Positions 1 through 10,681 of a stretch of DNA of 64,000 nucleotides are shown piece by piece (the stretch's first letter is position 1; the number at the start of each line of letters is the position of its first letter). The stretch spans positions 37,527,558-37,591,557 of the forward strand of contig CM049310.1 of NCBI GenBank assembly GCA_026874595.1, written 5' to 3'. The DNA is from Sipunculus nudus (Eukaryota; Annelida; Sipuncula; Golfingiida; Sipunculidae). The notes beneath the pieces were generated by a model. It saw only the letters and a list, made by a program, of their open reading frames with translations. It did not search any database and was not told where the DNA came from. The position numbers were made by a program, and so were the translations under genes.

Positions 1-1496
1 TTTATTACCAATGTTGTCCTTTATTTATCAATACTTACATTATGCCCCTGCAACCTTGTAGTTTTCATTTTCCATAATCATTTCTGCATAAACATTAGCA
101 CGTTTTGCGTTAAGCCACTTCTTGCCCATAAGTCCAATCGAATTAGACTCAAAACCACCTGAGCGAGGAGGCTTAAATTGGCTGGATGACAGCTCATCAA
201 AGCCGTAGCAGTACAGTGCGACGTCTGGTTTTGATATCTTGAATGCTTTTTGAATAATATGCAAATTACGTCATACCTCACCTATACACCTTATCCGTTA
301 AAACCTTAGAAAGAACAACATTTTGATGGGGTTTATTCGAAATAGTTATCAACTTTAATATCATTTCGTAAATACATTGCGTCACTGGAATAATATTTCG
401 TGGTCTCGATAAAAGTAATTTCTTGTAAACCTCTTTGTAAAGTTGTATCACTGTGCAAAATCCAGGATAAGCCGCTTTATAGGCCATCAACAGTGTTTAA
501 TTACCATCAGCGCCCCGTATTTTACGCATGATCTGCTAAATTTGATAAATTGTGAAATTTGTTAGAGTTAGATCTACGTTTTATAAACTGACGTCACATT
601 TTCCTCTCACAATGTCGAAAGTCATACCTTTCAGTGCAATTTGACCACTATAAAGAATTTTGGCAGCTGTTAATACACGACTTTATACACATTGCTATTG
701 CATTGATAGGCCTACTTTGAGTCATGACACAAGTTATCCGGGAAACTAAACAGCAACGGCCATTCATCCTACTACATTGATATCGTTGAAAAAAATTAAT
801 TATCTGAACATCAAGCTACGAGTGGGTAATTAACACAAGAGTATTCATGGGAACAAAAAAAAATGTAAATCTCATCTGTATGATTACCAATTATTTCCTG
901 TGCCTCGTGCAAGTTTATTATCCTCCACGTAACTCGATGGTCATGCCTGTATGCGGTAAACAAAATGCAGTGGTAATGATATTTACCAACTATTTACCAA
1001 TAGTTATAAGGGAATCTTTATGTACATGATTGGTGTATTTAAAGAGTACAAAACAGAGCTAATGTCGATCTAGTTTATTTCAAATGCAGCATACTTTTAG
1101 GGCACGAGTCGACAGAACTATCGAAATTATTTGCAGCCTATTTTGCATCCTCATAGAGATAAACAGAGGGGTTCTGCACATGTGAGAGCACGGCTGTCGA
1201 ATAGGGTGTCAAATACTTGGCTATACGGTCACCACATGCAACACGGTAATTCAATTACGACATGCAATGGTGGAGCTTATATGTGAGGTCAAAGTAGTGA
1301 TAATGGGAGATGGCCCAGATTACTATTTTTAAACGGTCTTTGGCCCCGACTATGGCTGTGGCAGATGACTGGTATAAAGCACACCTAGTTACCTGAATTT
1401 GTAATTAACTAAAGTTAGTTCATTTCACAACAATGTAAAAATATTTTTGACAAATATAGGTGTGCAAGCACCGGTTAGGACCAACATCTTACCTAC
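1..1496 (-). other. Unit 0 first-intron sequence
   Basis: No gene is supported here apart from intronic sequence. The stretch is homologous at DNA level to 18170-20700 (unit A) and, from about 970 on, to 62650-63100 (unit C). In those units it lies on the 3' side of the N-terminal exon, so it is read as intron 1 of a GT7 copy whose catalytic exons lie beyond the left edge. A short open frame at 40-264 has a similar frame at 22059-22289, but it follows the general DNA homology and I do not call it a gene. Confidence 0.55.
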
Positions 1497-1660
1497 CCTT
1501 CGGCGAGTCGCACAATTATAGAATTCCAGACACATCATGCGAATCGTGTAGTTTGCCTGCTGATAACTCGGGACTGTTCATATTTTCTTCTTCTAAGAAT
1601 TAACATAGTAAGAAGTACTGTAAGCAGCACGAGCACAAAGCGTAGACCTCGATTCCTCAT
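1497..1660 (-). pseudogene. Unit 0: broken N-terminal exon of a GT7 glycosyltransferase
   Basis: This is the equivalent of the first coding exon of unit C (63103-63268). It begins with the same MRN start at 1658-1660, encodes the same hydrophobic signal anchor and RRRKY junction, and ends at the same GTAGGT donor. It is 164 nt against 166 nt because of a 2-bp deletion just after the RRRKY codons. That deletion shifts the frame to an early stop. A second lesion turns the codon before the conserved LCD motif into TAA in the ancestral frame. The upstream in-frame stretch (to 1753) also matches units A and C. Confidence 0.8.
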
Positions 1661-1744
1661 GCTCCCACTAACCAATGCGAGACACTGACGATAGATCTTG
1701 CTTGCTTTGCTTTTTGATCTCTCGTTTACTTCATAGGCGTCATA

Positions 1745-1835
1745 TATCCACATCTATATCTATCTGTCTATATCTATCTATATAACTATCCATTTATCTA
1801 TCTATCTCTCTATCTACCCCCCCCCCCCTCTTTTT
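1745..1835. repeat. TCTA-rich microsatellite with C tract, 5' of exon 1
   Basis: Imperfect TCTA/TCTG repeats end in a run of C. Equivalent TCTA repeats lie just 5' of exon 1 in unit A (about 20850-20895) and unit C (63360-63465), so the microsatellite predates the duplication of the units. Confidence 0.75.
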
Positions 1836-1879
1836 GTATATAAAAGATTATTAATATAGGATTATTTTTTTAAATCCTG

Positions 1880-2165
1880 TATTCGAGCCAGGAGGACTAA
1901 TGAGCAAAACTAAACAAGGTCCCCAGGTCCGGAAAGGGGGGGGGGGGGGGGTTCAAGCCACAAAATTGGTCTGGGAACTCTTTTAAAAGCTTGATTCTGC
2001 TGATGAAAAAGTATGGCTCCGGAACCACCGGAATTCCCTTCTGCGAGCCTATGTCGGTTGCACATTACGTCAGCGTTCCAACCGCTTCGGGAGTAAAACA
2101 AACTTCAATGGAAAGACAAGCCCGCCTTCATATGTACCCCTTCAGATATCCTTAAGACTTCAAAA
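1880..2165. repeat. Interspersed repeat with G tract, shared with 63515-63890
   Basis: A long G run is followed by sequence (CAAAATTGGTCTGGGAAC and onward) repeated almost unchanged at 63600-63850 in the same position relative to exon 1. It is part of the duplicated unit and resembles the G/C-tract repeats at 24640-24710 and 57109-57323. No coding content is supported. Confidence 0.6.
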
Positions 2166-2724
2166 CTAGGTTAATTAATGAACTGTCCAAAGAAATCATA
2201 GGTGCGAGCTAAGTCTAGAGTTCAAAGTTATAACCAGACATTGCGTCTTTCATTTAAACTTGTTTGTATACATGTAAATATCATGCTGCCTGCATGTCTA
2301 ACTTAGAAAACAGTGGCTGTAACGTTTTTTTCAATCGGATATATAAGTTTATTTTGTATATATCATCACAAATATCTTCTTAAGAACTATATTTGTTAGT
2401 TGGTTAATTTAGAAATACAAAAAAAAAATACAATGGTAGCTATAAAAAGTGCTTCCATCTGGTGAAATTGCCACCATCAATGCATATATATAATAAACAT
2501 ATTAAAAATTGGTCAACCGAATTAAATATATGAATGCTACAATCACAATCAGGAAGATATAAAAACCCAACAGTATAAATCCAACATACATTATTTAAAC
2601 CCGTTGTGAAAGAATAGACTTAGAGTAAAAACAGGATATTCTAATAAGTTGCACATGTAAGGCTACATACTGAGGCGTTGCCGGCATATCGTGTTCACTG
2701 TATATACAATGCATATATAAGTAA

Positions 2725-2728
<4 letters not shown>

Positions 2729-2775
<47 letters not shown>
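2729..2775. repeat. (TA)n microsatellite
   Basis: Uninterrupted TA dinucleotide run. The following 2776-4100 stretch is AT-rich intergenic DNA in which I see no gene. Confidence 0.95.
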
Positions 2776-2778
<3 letters not shown>

Positions 2779-4097
2779 GGCTTTCAATAGGACAATATTT
2801 TAAGGGTCCGGGACTCCTGGGTCAATATTTTAGAGAGTCCAATGGGATTTTGTGGGGTCCCGAGGGTCCCTTGGTAATATTGAAAGGTCTGCATCAAATT
2901 AAATAAGTATTTTTTTAAATTTTTTTGAATACAAATTACTTATCTAATTATGGTAAAAGTAAAGACGCAGGACTTTGCATATTTTAAGCTCAATGTCTAA
3001 AATTATTGTTATATCTTAAAACTTATGAACCAAAATCACTAAAACCGTTTTTAAAGTTCAAGAACTCTCAAACTTTAAAAAGTTTTCCTCAGTTCCACAA
3101 CATTACTCTGTATGAAACGTATAGACATTCAGTCACTAATCAATCACGATTGACTAAAAAAACACACCTAGATTACTTCAACAGCTAATAAAATGCAGAT
3201 GCAGTCCCATAAACGAGCGGCACTGAGCCTTTCCACTGAGGCGTATCAGTACTCTTGTAACTGTCCACGAATAAGCATTTAGTTTCGTGAATAAATAGAA
3301 TCTGTATACAGGTGAAATAAATTCCTTCATCAGAGAGAACACCATAAGATCTAGCTAGAGACACATTTATATAACCGCTACCAATTTAACTTAGGATTTC
3401 ATAACGAGATACTCGCTGAATATAAAGGTAAAAAACCCATGCCGTAGTGAATAACGTGCGTTTGTCGAGAAAGAACGGCGGTTAGATGACAATTCATGAA
3501 TTCAAATTTTATTACAAGATGGTTTTATATGACGGAACAGATATAAACAGCGGGGGATATACACATTTGAAATATTTAGAGTAAATTTTATCATGCACAT
3601 TTAATATCCCATTTATTTATGAATCTTCCATTGAAAATGCATAAAAATTATCACTCAACTCTATTGCACTTATCCTCATAATACCAGAAATTTGGTATCA
3701 GACAGCTAGATAATATTAAATGATTAAGTATGACAAATAGTTATGCAAGACTTCGGCTAAGCAGTTTTTTTTTCCCAGGATGTATGTATGTGTGTGAGAT
3801 AACACTTTCATCTGGACAAACAAGGACGCCTCTTTTCTCTGGTCAGACGCAGGCGATCGTGAGTTAACTGATTAAGTATCCGGCCATTATTTAGGTCTTA
3901 CTGGATTTCACAAGTGGACCCGGCGCTATGTTTACACATGACCGCCTTCGGTAATGATCGCTGGTCAGCGATTGTGGCGGAGCTCGCTTTGATCTTGAGG
4001 TAGTGCAGTCTGAAACCGCGCGCGTCCGATGGGGCGCTTTAGGGTTGATAGTCCATACCGGTTTCACGCTTCTCCGACGCTTATTCCCTCATCCCTG

Positions 4098-4100
<3 letters not shown>

Positions 4101-4156
<56 letters not shown>

Positions 4157-4163
4157 TATATAT
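4101..4163. repeat. (TA)n microsatellite
   Basis: TA run with one phase break. It lies between a GC-richer stretch (3940-4090) and intergenic DNA. The apparent open frame across it is a repeat artefact. Confidence 0.95.
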
Positions 4164-4477
4164 TCTAATGTTAAGTTACAGTCGATGTAGAGAATTGCTC
4201 AATGCAGCTAGGCAAAGTATGAGAGAGCACTATGCACGTTAAATCATTCTGTTGTTACAAGTCTAAATTTCACGCCTAAGCTTTAGGTGATGTTTACACT
4301 CCGGCAATGGTCAGGTAACCGTTGATTAACAGGCATCCAGCTGTATTGTTATTTCTTTTTAGCACGGTTTGGTGGCCGCCTTTTGAAATAAGTTCATAAC
4401 ACTTGTTACCCTTAATCTGTGCTTCGTGGCATTTGTTGCGCAACTGTTTTTCCCCTGCCGTTACAGTTGTATATATT

Positions 4478-5409
4478 CAGTGGAACCCCACCTTGCGACC
4501 AACCTACAATTGCGCCCACCCATTAATTACGACCACTTTGCTTGGTACCGAAATTTAATAAGTTTATTTATGTTTATAAATGACTCAAAATAACGACCAC
4601 CCCTGAATTCAGAATGACAACCTGCTTTCCTGGCCCGAGGGCTAATGCGACCCCGCTAATGCGACCGCCGCCGAGATGTACTGAAACAACATTTATCACG
4701 AGTCAATGGTTGCGTCTTTTCACAAGCGCCTCAACGACAGATCAAAGAGGGTAACAAGGTTTTCCAACATGAGTGTTAATTTGGTCCCGCATATCATCCT
4801 GATTTGGTGTTCGCGCTGAGACACGTTTAGGCGTAAGTTATAGATTTACCATAGGTCTGATTACTTAATGAGCCGATCTGTCCTAGATGCTCATTGCCCT
4901 TCAGTGATCACCTGTATTACAGCTACCATAAGTGCGGGGGTGAGAGCTTAATATTTCTACTCATCACATATTGTTCGATCCCCATTAGTCAAATTAACGA
5001 ACTTGTTAATTCTAAATGTGTTCACACCTTACTCACACTGAGTATTGAGCAGTCAGTGCTTGAAGGAAAAAGTGAGCGTTAATTAAGGAGGCAACACCAG
5101 GACGCAGTAATTATGTGTTAATCATCAGTCACTACGTATGAGTAAATGTATATTAATTTTTATCATGAATAAATGAAAAAAAAACAATTTTGTTTTCTTT
5201 TCAGGTACACACAAAAAAACATTCATGATAAGGGTCCTCCGCTAAGTAAAATATTTGATTATAATTTAGATTAAGATATGGAAAAGATAAACGCTGATAC
5301 ACATTAAAAATCGGTGTTATATGCGACCAAGGTAAGAGATTCACAAATACGACCATCCCCAAATGACGACCGCTTTGCACTGTTCCAAGGGTAGTCGTAA
5401 TTGCGGGTT

Positions 5410-5415
<6 letters not shown>
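4478..5415. mobile_element. Non-autonomous TIR DNA transposon, pogo/Tc1-mariner-like
   Basis: The left end starts CAGTGGAACCCC and the right end, read in reverse, starts GTGGAAACCCGC. Both continue into repeats of the TGCGACC/TACGACC type, and internal GCGACC motifs recur near both ends. No transposase frame lies between them, so this is a MITE-like deletion derivative about 0.94 kb long. CAGTGG-type ends with GACCAC-rich subtermini are typical of Tigger/pogo relatives; assignment is by end sequence only. The right terminus abuts a CT microsatellite, so a TA target duplication cannot be confirmed. Confidence 0.55.

Positions 5416-5460
<45 letters not shown>
5412..5460. repeat. (TC)n(TA)n microsatellite
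   Basis: A CT run followed by a TA run, immediately next to the right end of the TIR element. Confidence 0.95.
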
Positions 5461-5462
<2 letters not shown>

Positions 5463-6133
5463 ACGTCATTATGTAGATATTTGTAAACGAACTAGCCTAT
5501 AAATGGCGATCTGTATCCTGAAAATGTCAGGAGTTTGAAGGTTAAGGCAGTAAATTGTCGAAAGCTTAATACTTCATGTAATTTGGCACAAACAGACCGG
5601 TTCAAACACACACACACCGTCAGTATCGCCTCATAGGTTCATCACGTATCTGAAATGCAACTACAACGATGTATTCATAATATTTATTTTCGGTCAGCCG
5701 GTAAGATGCTGTTATCTGCTCTAAGGTAAAATAAAAATACTTTAGACAGCCAATAGACCTACCTTCGCTAAAATTCATTAAGAAGGGAAAGGTACAGTTA
5801 CTGATACCTTTCAACAGTAATTGGTCAGGGAGTAAAAGGGAATATAATTAAGGGGAACGAATGTCACAAAATTGCCCTGTATGTTTGTGCGAGCGTCCCA
5901 CAAATATTTTAACACATATGTCCACCCATTTCAAAGGTAGTTTTTTAAATTTATAATTTTACTTTTCTAATCGTGTGAAGCAAAAAAAAAAAAAAGAGGT
6001 GAATTTTGAAACATATGTATCAAGGTAACTGCTAAGTCTATCAATCCATCCACGAGAGTAATGGATATTTTCGAGAATTTTGGAGTCATTGAGTGGATAG
6101 TAATCGTACAGCGTTTAATACAAAACTTTGCAA

Positions 6134-6140
<7 letters not shown>

Positions 6141-6190
<50 letters not shown>

Positions 6191-6200
6191 TATATATATT
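6141..6200. repeat. (TA)n tract beside hammerhead repeat, unit A
   Basis: The TA run lies in the 3' flank of unit A, at the position where units B (23786-23828) and C (54929-54979) also carry TA runs. A hammerhead-type motif follows 40 bp to the right. Confidence 0.95.
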
Positions 6201-6238
6201 ATGATATATAAGTTCATAAAATACATCAATTGAATTAC

Positions 6239-6289
6239 AGTCACTATCTACAGGTTTCGTGCTTACTTCATGACACTCATCAGGTGACC
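6239..6289 (-). ncRNA. Hammerhead ribozyme motif, slightly decayed
   Basis: On the minus strand the core CTGATGA (6277-6283) is followed by stem II GTGT/GCAC (6259-6276) and GAAA (6255-6258). Stem I pairs GGTCAC (6284-6289) with AGTCAC on the plus strand (6239-6244), six pairs including one wobble. Stem III is short and has one mismatch next to the cleavage-site U. It lies beside a (TA)n tract, the usual setting of hammerheads in Penelope-like elements. It is probably a remnant of such an element; activity is not assured. Confidence 0.65.
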
Positions 6290-6442
6290 TGAAGAAGGTA
6301 ATGAATTTAGCCCTAAAAAACCTGCGGCCAGTGACAAGTACATGACCGAAAACTACATTTCCATGGTTACTTTTGTATTTTATTCTTTACTTTTTTCAAA
6401 TGTTTATTCAGGAATGAATCACTTCGTGCTGCAAGTTTAATT

Positions 6443-6630
6443 GTCGACCTGACAGTAACGTTCAAAAGCATTCTTTTGTGGTTGCTCTTTTCATCAGAGA
6501 GTACACATGGCGCATGATAAGTGACCTATTGACCTCAACTAATATATACGTGTACTGCTTCTCAGGGCAAAACGCCCTGTTGATCCAGTCTTTCAGGAAC
6601 CGTGATTTTTTTCCATACAGATATCAACGT
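6443..6630 (-). pseudogene. Unit A exon 6 remnant (C-terminal exon)
   Basis: It matches the last exons of B and C. The acceptor is retained at 6631, but the third codon is TGA (6624-6626). About 20 bp covering the NSAQY region is deleted around 6575. Confidence 0.8.
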
Positions 6631-7142
6631 CTGTCAATGAAAACTATGCACTATTGATTAGGTTTAAGCCCCATAGCGCGTGGAAAAATATACACAAAGA
6701 CTATATATTCTTCTTTCATATGCACTCTTTATTTTGAAAAAAAAAATCCTATGTAATAAAAAATAATTTTTGTGTGATTCCCTGCTTTTCCTTTACACAC
6801 ACGCACATATGGGTAGACTGTTAGCCTATAATAGTGATGAAGTCAGGTTTTTGTTCTCATTTCGTTATTTTTTTGTGTGTGTTTAAAAGATAACCTCTGT
6901 AGTGAAAAACTTTTATTTCTGCCTGAAATTCTTTAACACGCAGATGATGATATAAATGATAAGCCTATTTTGTTTCTATTGTTTTTCTTCGAAGGTTTTG
7001 ACTTGATAATTATGCGACAAAACCAAAACAATGCATTTACAGCCATGCATAGGATATTAAGGGAATCAGCGCAAAGCATTACCTTAAAAGTGTTCTTCAA
7101 CATGTAAGTAATTCCATCTTATCTTTTAAGCTGCTGGCTCAC

Positions 7143-7239
7143 CTTCGACGTCCTTTCTCAGCTTGCGTGGTGTTAATGCATTTATAACGATTGTTTTTTG
7201 ACGGATACCCAGAGAACCCGGTACTTCTGTTTCCTTACT
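7143..7239 (-). pseudogene. Unit A exon 5 remnant
   Basis: It has 97 nt instead of the 96 nt seen in B and C. One extra base in a G run shifts the frame and leads to a stop codon before the conserved His. Both splice sites are still consensus. Confidence 0.85.
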
Positions 7240-7767
7240 CTAAAACATATCAACAATAAAGCAATTGCAGCGAGCTTAAAGAGAATAGAGATCATGGGCA
7301 TACAACACTTCTAGTATTGAAATAGTAAGTTAAAGAACCGAGAATAATTTGATTGAATAACAAGTTTGAATATAAACCTTGTGTAAAACAAAAAGTTGTA
7401 AACAACCTGGAAAAACACCATCAAAGGGTACAACTCTTAATCACACACATAAAATCCCATAATGAAGACTGCCAGCACCCCATACAAAGAACGGAGCAGA
7501 CACCAGTTAAATATATTCCTGGTTTCTAAGATTTCACATGAAATACGTCTTTCCAAGAAAATGTGAACGGGCTTAACCATTGACTGAAAGAAAAATACAT
7601 TTAAACCAAAAGCCGCGAGACCTACAAACGAAAATTGTCCTTACGCTACTCTTAGCGTTTCTACTTATTTTCCCCGGCATGCAGTGTTGTATACAAGAAG
7701 TGGACTGATACTTCTCTCTACCGTTTTATTAGTTTATGTAGTTTTTTTAATTATTTGTATGTCTCAC

Positions 7768-7890
7768 CTGCTTAAGAGATCATCGTCCTCGCCGTCCCAT
7801 CCAAAGAAGGCGTAAGAGAAACCGTTAATTCTGTGAAACTGTTCTTCTGTGAAGGCACTGGCACCTCCAATCAAATTACCGTACAGAAGT
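7768..7890 (-). pseudogene. Unit A exon 4 remnant (catalytic)
   Basis: It has the same 123-nt length as B and C and an open frame, with the NLIGGASAF and [10 protein letters not shown] motifs kept. The acceptor AG is AC (7891-7892), and the GWGGEDDD motif reads GWDGEDDD. Confidence 0.85.
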
Positions 7891-8030
7891 GTGAAATACA
7901 TTTAGATTAAAGACTGGGTCTACAATTTTACTTTTACGTCATGTATTGTCAGCAATGTTATACAGCATTGTCAGATAATTCTTGTGTGATTTCTATAATA
8001 AGAATGTTTCACTCTCATAGTAGGTCATAA

Positions 8031-8035
8031 CTTTG
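8031..8035. repeat. Target site duplication, left (CTTTG)
   Basis: A 5-bp CTTTG directly precedes the LTR and is repeated at 15165-15169 after the right LTR. Units B and C carry one uninterrupted CTTTG at the corresponding site. Confidence 0.95.
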
Positions 8036-8994
8036 TGTCACGAAAGTGCTTTGTTTACATTAGCGTCACTGTGGCGGGGGGAGAGTCGTGTCCTCTTTGA
8101 CCCTTGGACTGTCGTCCCGGTTCATTGTGCAAGGGAGTTGAGGTGGATTTAATTCTTTTAGAGAGCCGAAAACTTGTTATTTTAGTCTCGCCGGCACTGG
8201 GGCTGCAATTAATCGGCTTTAATTCAACTGGGGGTTCCGTTCGAGAGGCCAACTTTAAGGTATTCGGGGCAGACGGCCACGAACCTTGGGTGTGAGCACA
8301 CGTATATAAAATGCTCTGTGAAATCTGTGAAACCTGTGAATCAGAAACCCTGAGTCTGAAGTTAAACGTTGAAATGTGCAGTATTGCAGCTACCAACAGG
8401 ACACATCACCCAACCGTGACAGGCAACCTGGAGGGGCAGCTCGGGCCACGTGGCACATGAGGCTGGGGCCGGCTTGACACCGTATAACCACGCTGAGAGG
8501 TTGAGAGCGGGCATTGTTCGATATTGAGGTCTGGTAAGCCCTTAACCTGATTGTTGGCTTCTTGATAACGGAGCTGGTGATATTGCAGCCTCTTAATGTA
8601 TGTCATTTGATTTCAGTAGCGTAACCCCTTAATTCCTGAATTACTACTTTAATATGCACAGCACGTGTTTTGTAAAGGTTTTCAAATGTCAAAGGCTACC
8701 GCATGTCGGCGTCATTGTTCATCAGTTTATTCCTGTGATTTCATATAGTTGCCTCTTTTTCCCGCAGTAAACACTAGCCCGGGACTACAGGGCCACGACC
8801 GTTTACATACTTGGCTACGAGTAACGCTCAGAAGCAGGCCGTCTGATACACGAGGCGACGTGAGGCACAGCGGCTGCGGCCATATAAGTTATATTGAATA
8901 AATTTGTATGCCAAACCGCATTCTTGTTATTTGTCATATGCCTTCCGGCCTTTAATTTGGTTGAGAAAGAACTCAATCACGAATTTTCGTGACA
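8036..8994 (+). repeat. Left LTR
   Basis: It runs TGTCACGAAAG to TTTTCGTGACA. A TATATAAA box lies at 8303-8310 and an AATAAA signal at 8897-8902, so U3 is roughly the first 300 bp. The other 300-bp open frames in it are accidental and are mirrored in the right LTR. Confidence 0.97.
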
Positions 8995-8996
8995 TT

Positions 8997-9015
8997 TGGC
9001 GACCGCGACGAGACC
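8997..9015 (+). promoter_or_regulatory. Primer binding site, probably tRNA-Arg
   Basis: TGGCGACCGCGACGAG starts 2 bp after the LTR. It would pair with a tRNA ending GGTCG-CCA, which fits an arginine tRNA (UCG type). The tRNA identity is inferred from memory of acceptor stems. Confidence 0.7.
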
Positions 9016-9234
9016 AAATAGAGGCCGTAGTGGGCATTTGACAAAACATTTACGAACCATATTACCATCTTATATTGTTTGTTTGCGCAGAGGGTCTGAT
9101 CTTTCGCGATAACGTAGAATTAATCGCTAGCCTTTGTTGGTTATTAGTTTTAGCAGGTGTTTCTGGTTAGAGGCGAATGAGTCAGCACGGCCGGAATTCT
9201 TTGTGGTTCACAGAGCGCGTTATAATAGCTGTCA

Positions 9235-9402
9235 GGTGCGTAACGGAGCTCGCACCGTATCGTGGCGGTTATATGTTCGTTCAAGTTCGTAACGGAACTC
9301 GCACTTATCTTTCGCAGACACAGTGCATCAAGTGTAAAACGGAACTCACACTTTTAAACAGTTTGCAGTAATATTTTCTCCAGTGCGTAACGGAACTCGC
9401 AC
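9235..9402 (+). promoter_or_regulatory. Leader array of four hairpins with one constant loop
   Basis: Four hairpins lie at 9235-9256, 9283-9306, 9330-9353 and 9383-9402, with a spacing of 47-53 nt. Each has a loop close to TAACGGAACT. Stems are GGTGCG/CGCACC, AAGTTCG/CGCACTT (one mismatch), AAGTGT/ACACTT and GTGCG/CGCAC. The third stem carries a compensatory C-G to T-A change. The position between the primer site and gag suggests an RNA packaging, dimerisation or translation signal, which is an inference. Confidence 0.7.
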
Positions 9403-9529
9403 AAAGGTAGATCCGTAAAGGGCTGTGTGTATGGTCGCGTGTGTGTAGACCTAACGATAGAAAGTGGGCCAGTATTGTGACACTGCCCTCGGTATTTGGT
9501 GACGTGTGCTTTATTGTTTAACACATGCC

Positions 9530-10660
9530 ATGGATCTTAAAGAAATAGTTGCTCTAGGGAAAGAGTTAGGATACGCGGGCGACTCCCTCCAAACATTTGT
9601 TGAAGAAGAATCCGATAGACAGGATAGAAAAGCTCAGCAAGATGTCGAGCGAGCGGAGCGGGCCGCGGAGCGCGAAAAGCGTGAAAGCGAGGAGCAGAGA
9701 GCTCATGAGGTTAAAATGATTCAAGAGCAGAAAGAGCTCTTGCGGTTACAAAGTCAGACAGGGGTTAGAACGGATAATGTAGCAGAGGCTACCGTTAGGA
9801 CCCCGAGCATTAAAATCCCCACCTACGATCACGGTTAAGACAGTATGGACGCATACATTGAACGTTTTGAACGTTTTGCGATAAGCCAAGGGTGGAAACG
9901 TGAAAACTGGGCAGTAAGCCTAAGTGCGTTGCTCAAGGGAAAAGCCCTTGAGGTTTATTCTCTCCTGACGTCAGAGGAGGCGCTCGATTATGACATCATT
10001 AAGCATGCGCTTTTAAAGCGGTATAACCTCACAGAGGAAGGTTATAGAACGAAATTCAGGACGTGTCGCCCTGAACGTAATGAAACCCCGATACAATTTG
10101 CGGCACGCATTGGCGGTTATTGTAGCAAGTGGGTACAGCTTTCGGGTATTGAACAAGATTACTAATCATTGTTAGATTTGATCCTGCGTGAGCAGTTTAT
10201 CCGATCCTGTAGTGAGAAATTAGCCGCTTTTCTGAGAGAGAAGCAATGTAAAACCATTGATATGTTAGCATCTGCAGCAGAGAGTTACACAGAGGCCCAT
10301 GGGTTAGGTTGTTTTGTTGGGCAAGCCAAACCGGTTAATAGACCTAGATTCCAAGGTCGGACTGAGCAGGGCGTAGCCAATGATCGTAAACCTGGTGGTC
10401 ACGTGGGTAGCAAGCCTACCAGTTCTTTCGGTAAATCGCATGGCCGCAGATGTTTTCTGTGTGATAGCTCGGCACATCTTGCAAAAGACTGTAAGATGTA
10501 TGCTAAACAGTCAGGTGGTAGAGAGAAAGCAGCATCTCTCGAGATGCCCAGGTCCAGATATAAGGACAGTACTTCTTGCGTTGCAGAACAAAATGGGGCG
10601 TCCGGGGAGAAAGACAACGAGGTAGGTTGCTTTGTGAATGAACTCCGGGATTGTTGTTAA
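9530..10660 (+). pseudogene. gag: gag (capsid and nucleocapsid), with in-frame stops
   Basis: The first ATG is at 9530, at MDLKEIV. An acidic/basic coiled-coil N-terminus (ERAERAAEREKRE, near 9650) is followed by a retrotransposon-gag capsid with MDAYIERFERFA and LTEEGYRTKFR motifs. A CCHC zinc knuckle (C-x2-C-x4-H-x4-C) lies at 10451-10492. TAA codons at 9836 and 10163 interrupt the conserved region without shifting the frame, and a third at 10658 separates gag from protease. All pieces are in one frame, so gag and protease were one continuous product in the ancestor, or one joined by stop readthrough. Confidence 0.85.
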
Positions 10661-10681
10661 TTTGATGAGCAGAGTGTTGAA

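Noticed and set aside
40-264. Conserved small protein shared with 22059-22289
   Set aside because: The similarity extends over the whole surrounding DNA, including non-coding parts, and the frame is not preserved at 18170-18330.
6443-7890. Unit A as a functional shorter gene using exons 4-6
   Set aside because: Dead acceptor, frameshift, early stop in exon 6 and missing exons 2-3 exclude a GT7 product.
8055-8606. Open frames of 113 and 66 codons on the minus strand inside the left LTR (repeated at 14225-14776)
   Set aside because: They lie in U3/R/U5 of the LTR, run antisense to the element, and are duplicated only because the LTR is.
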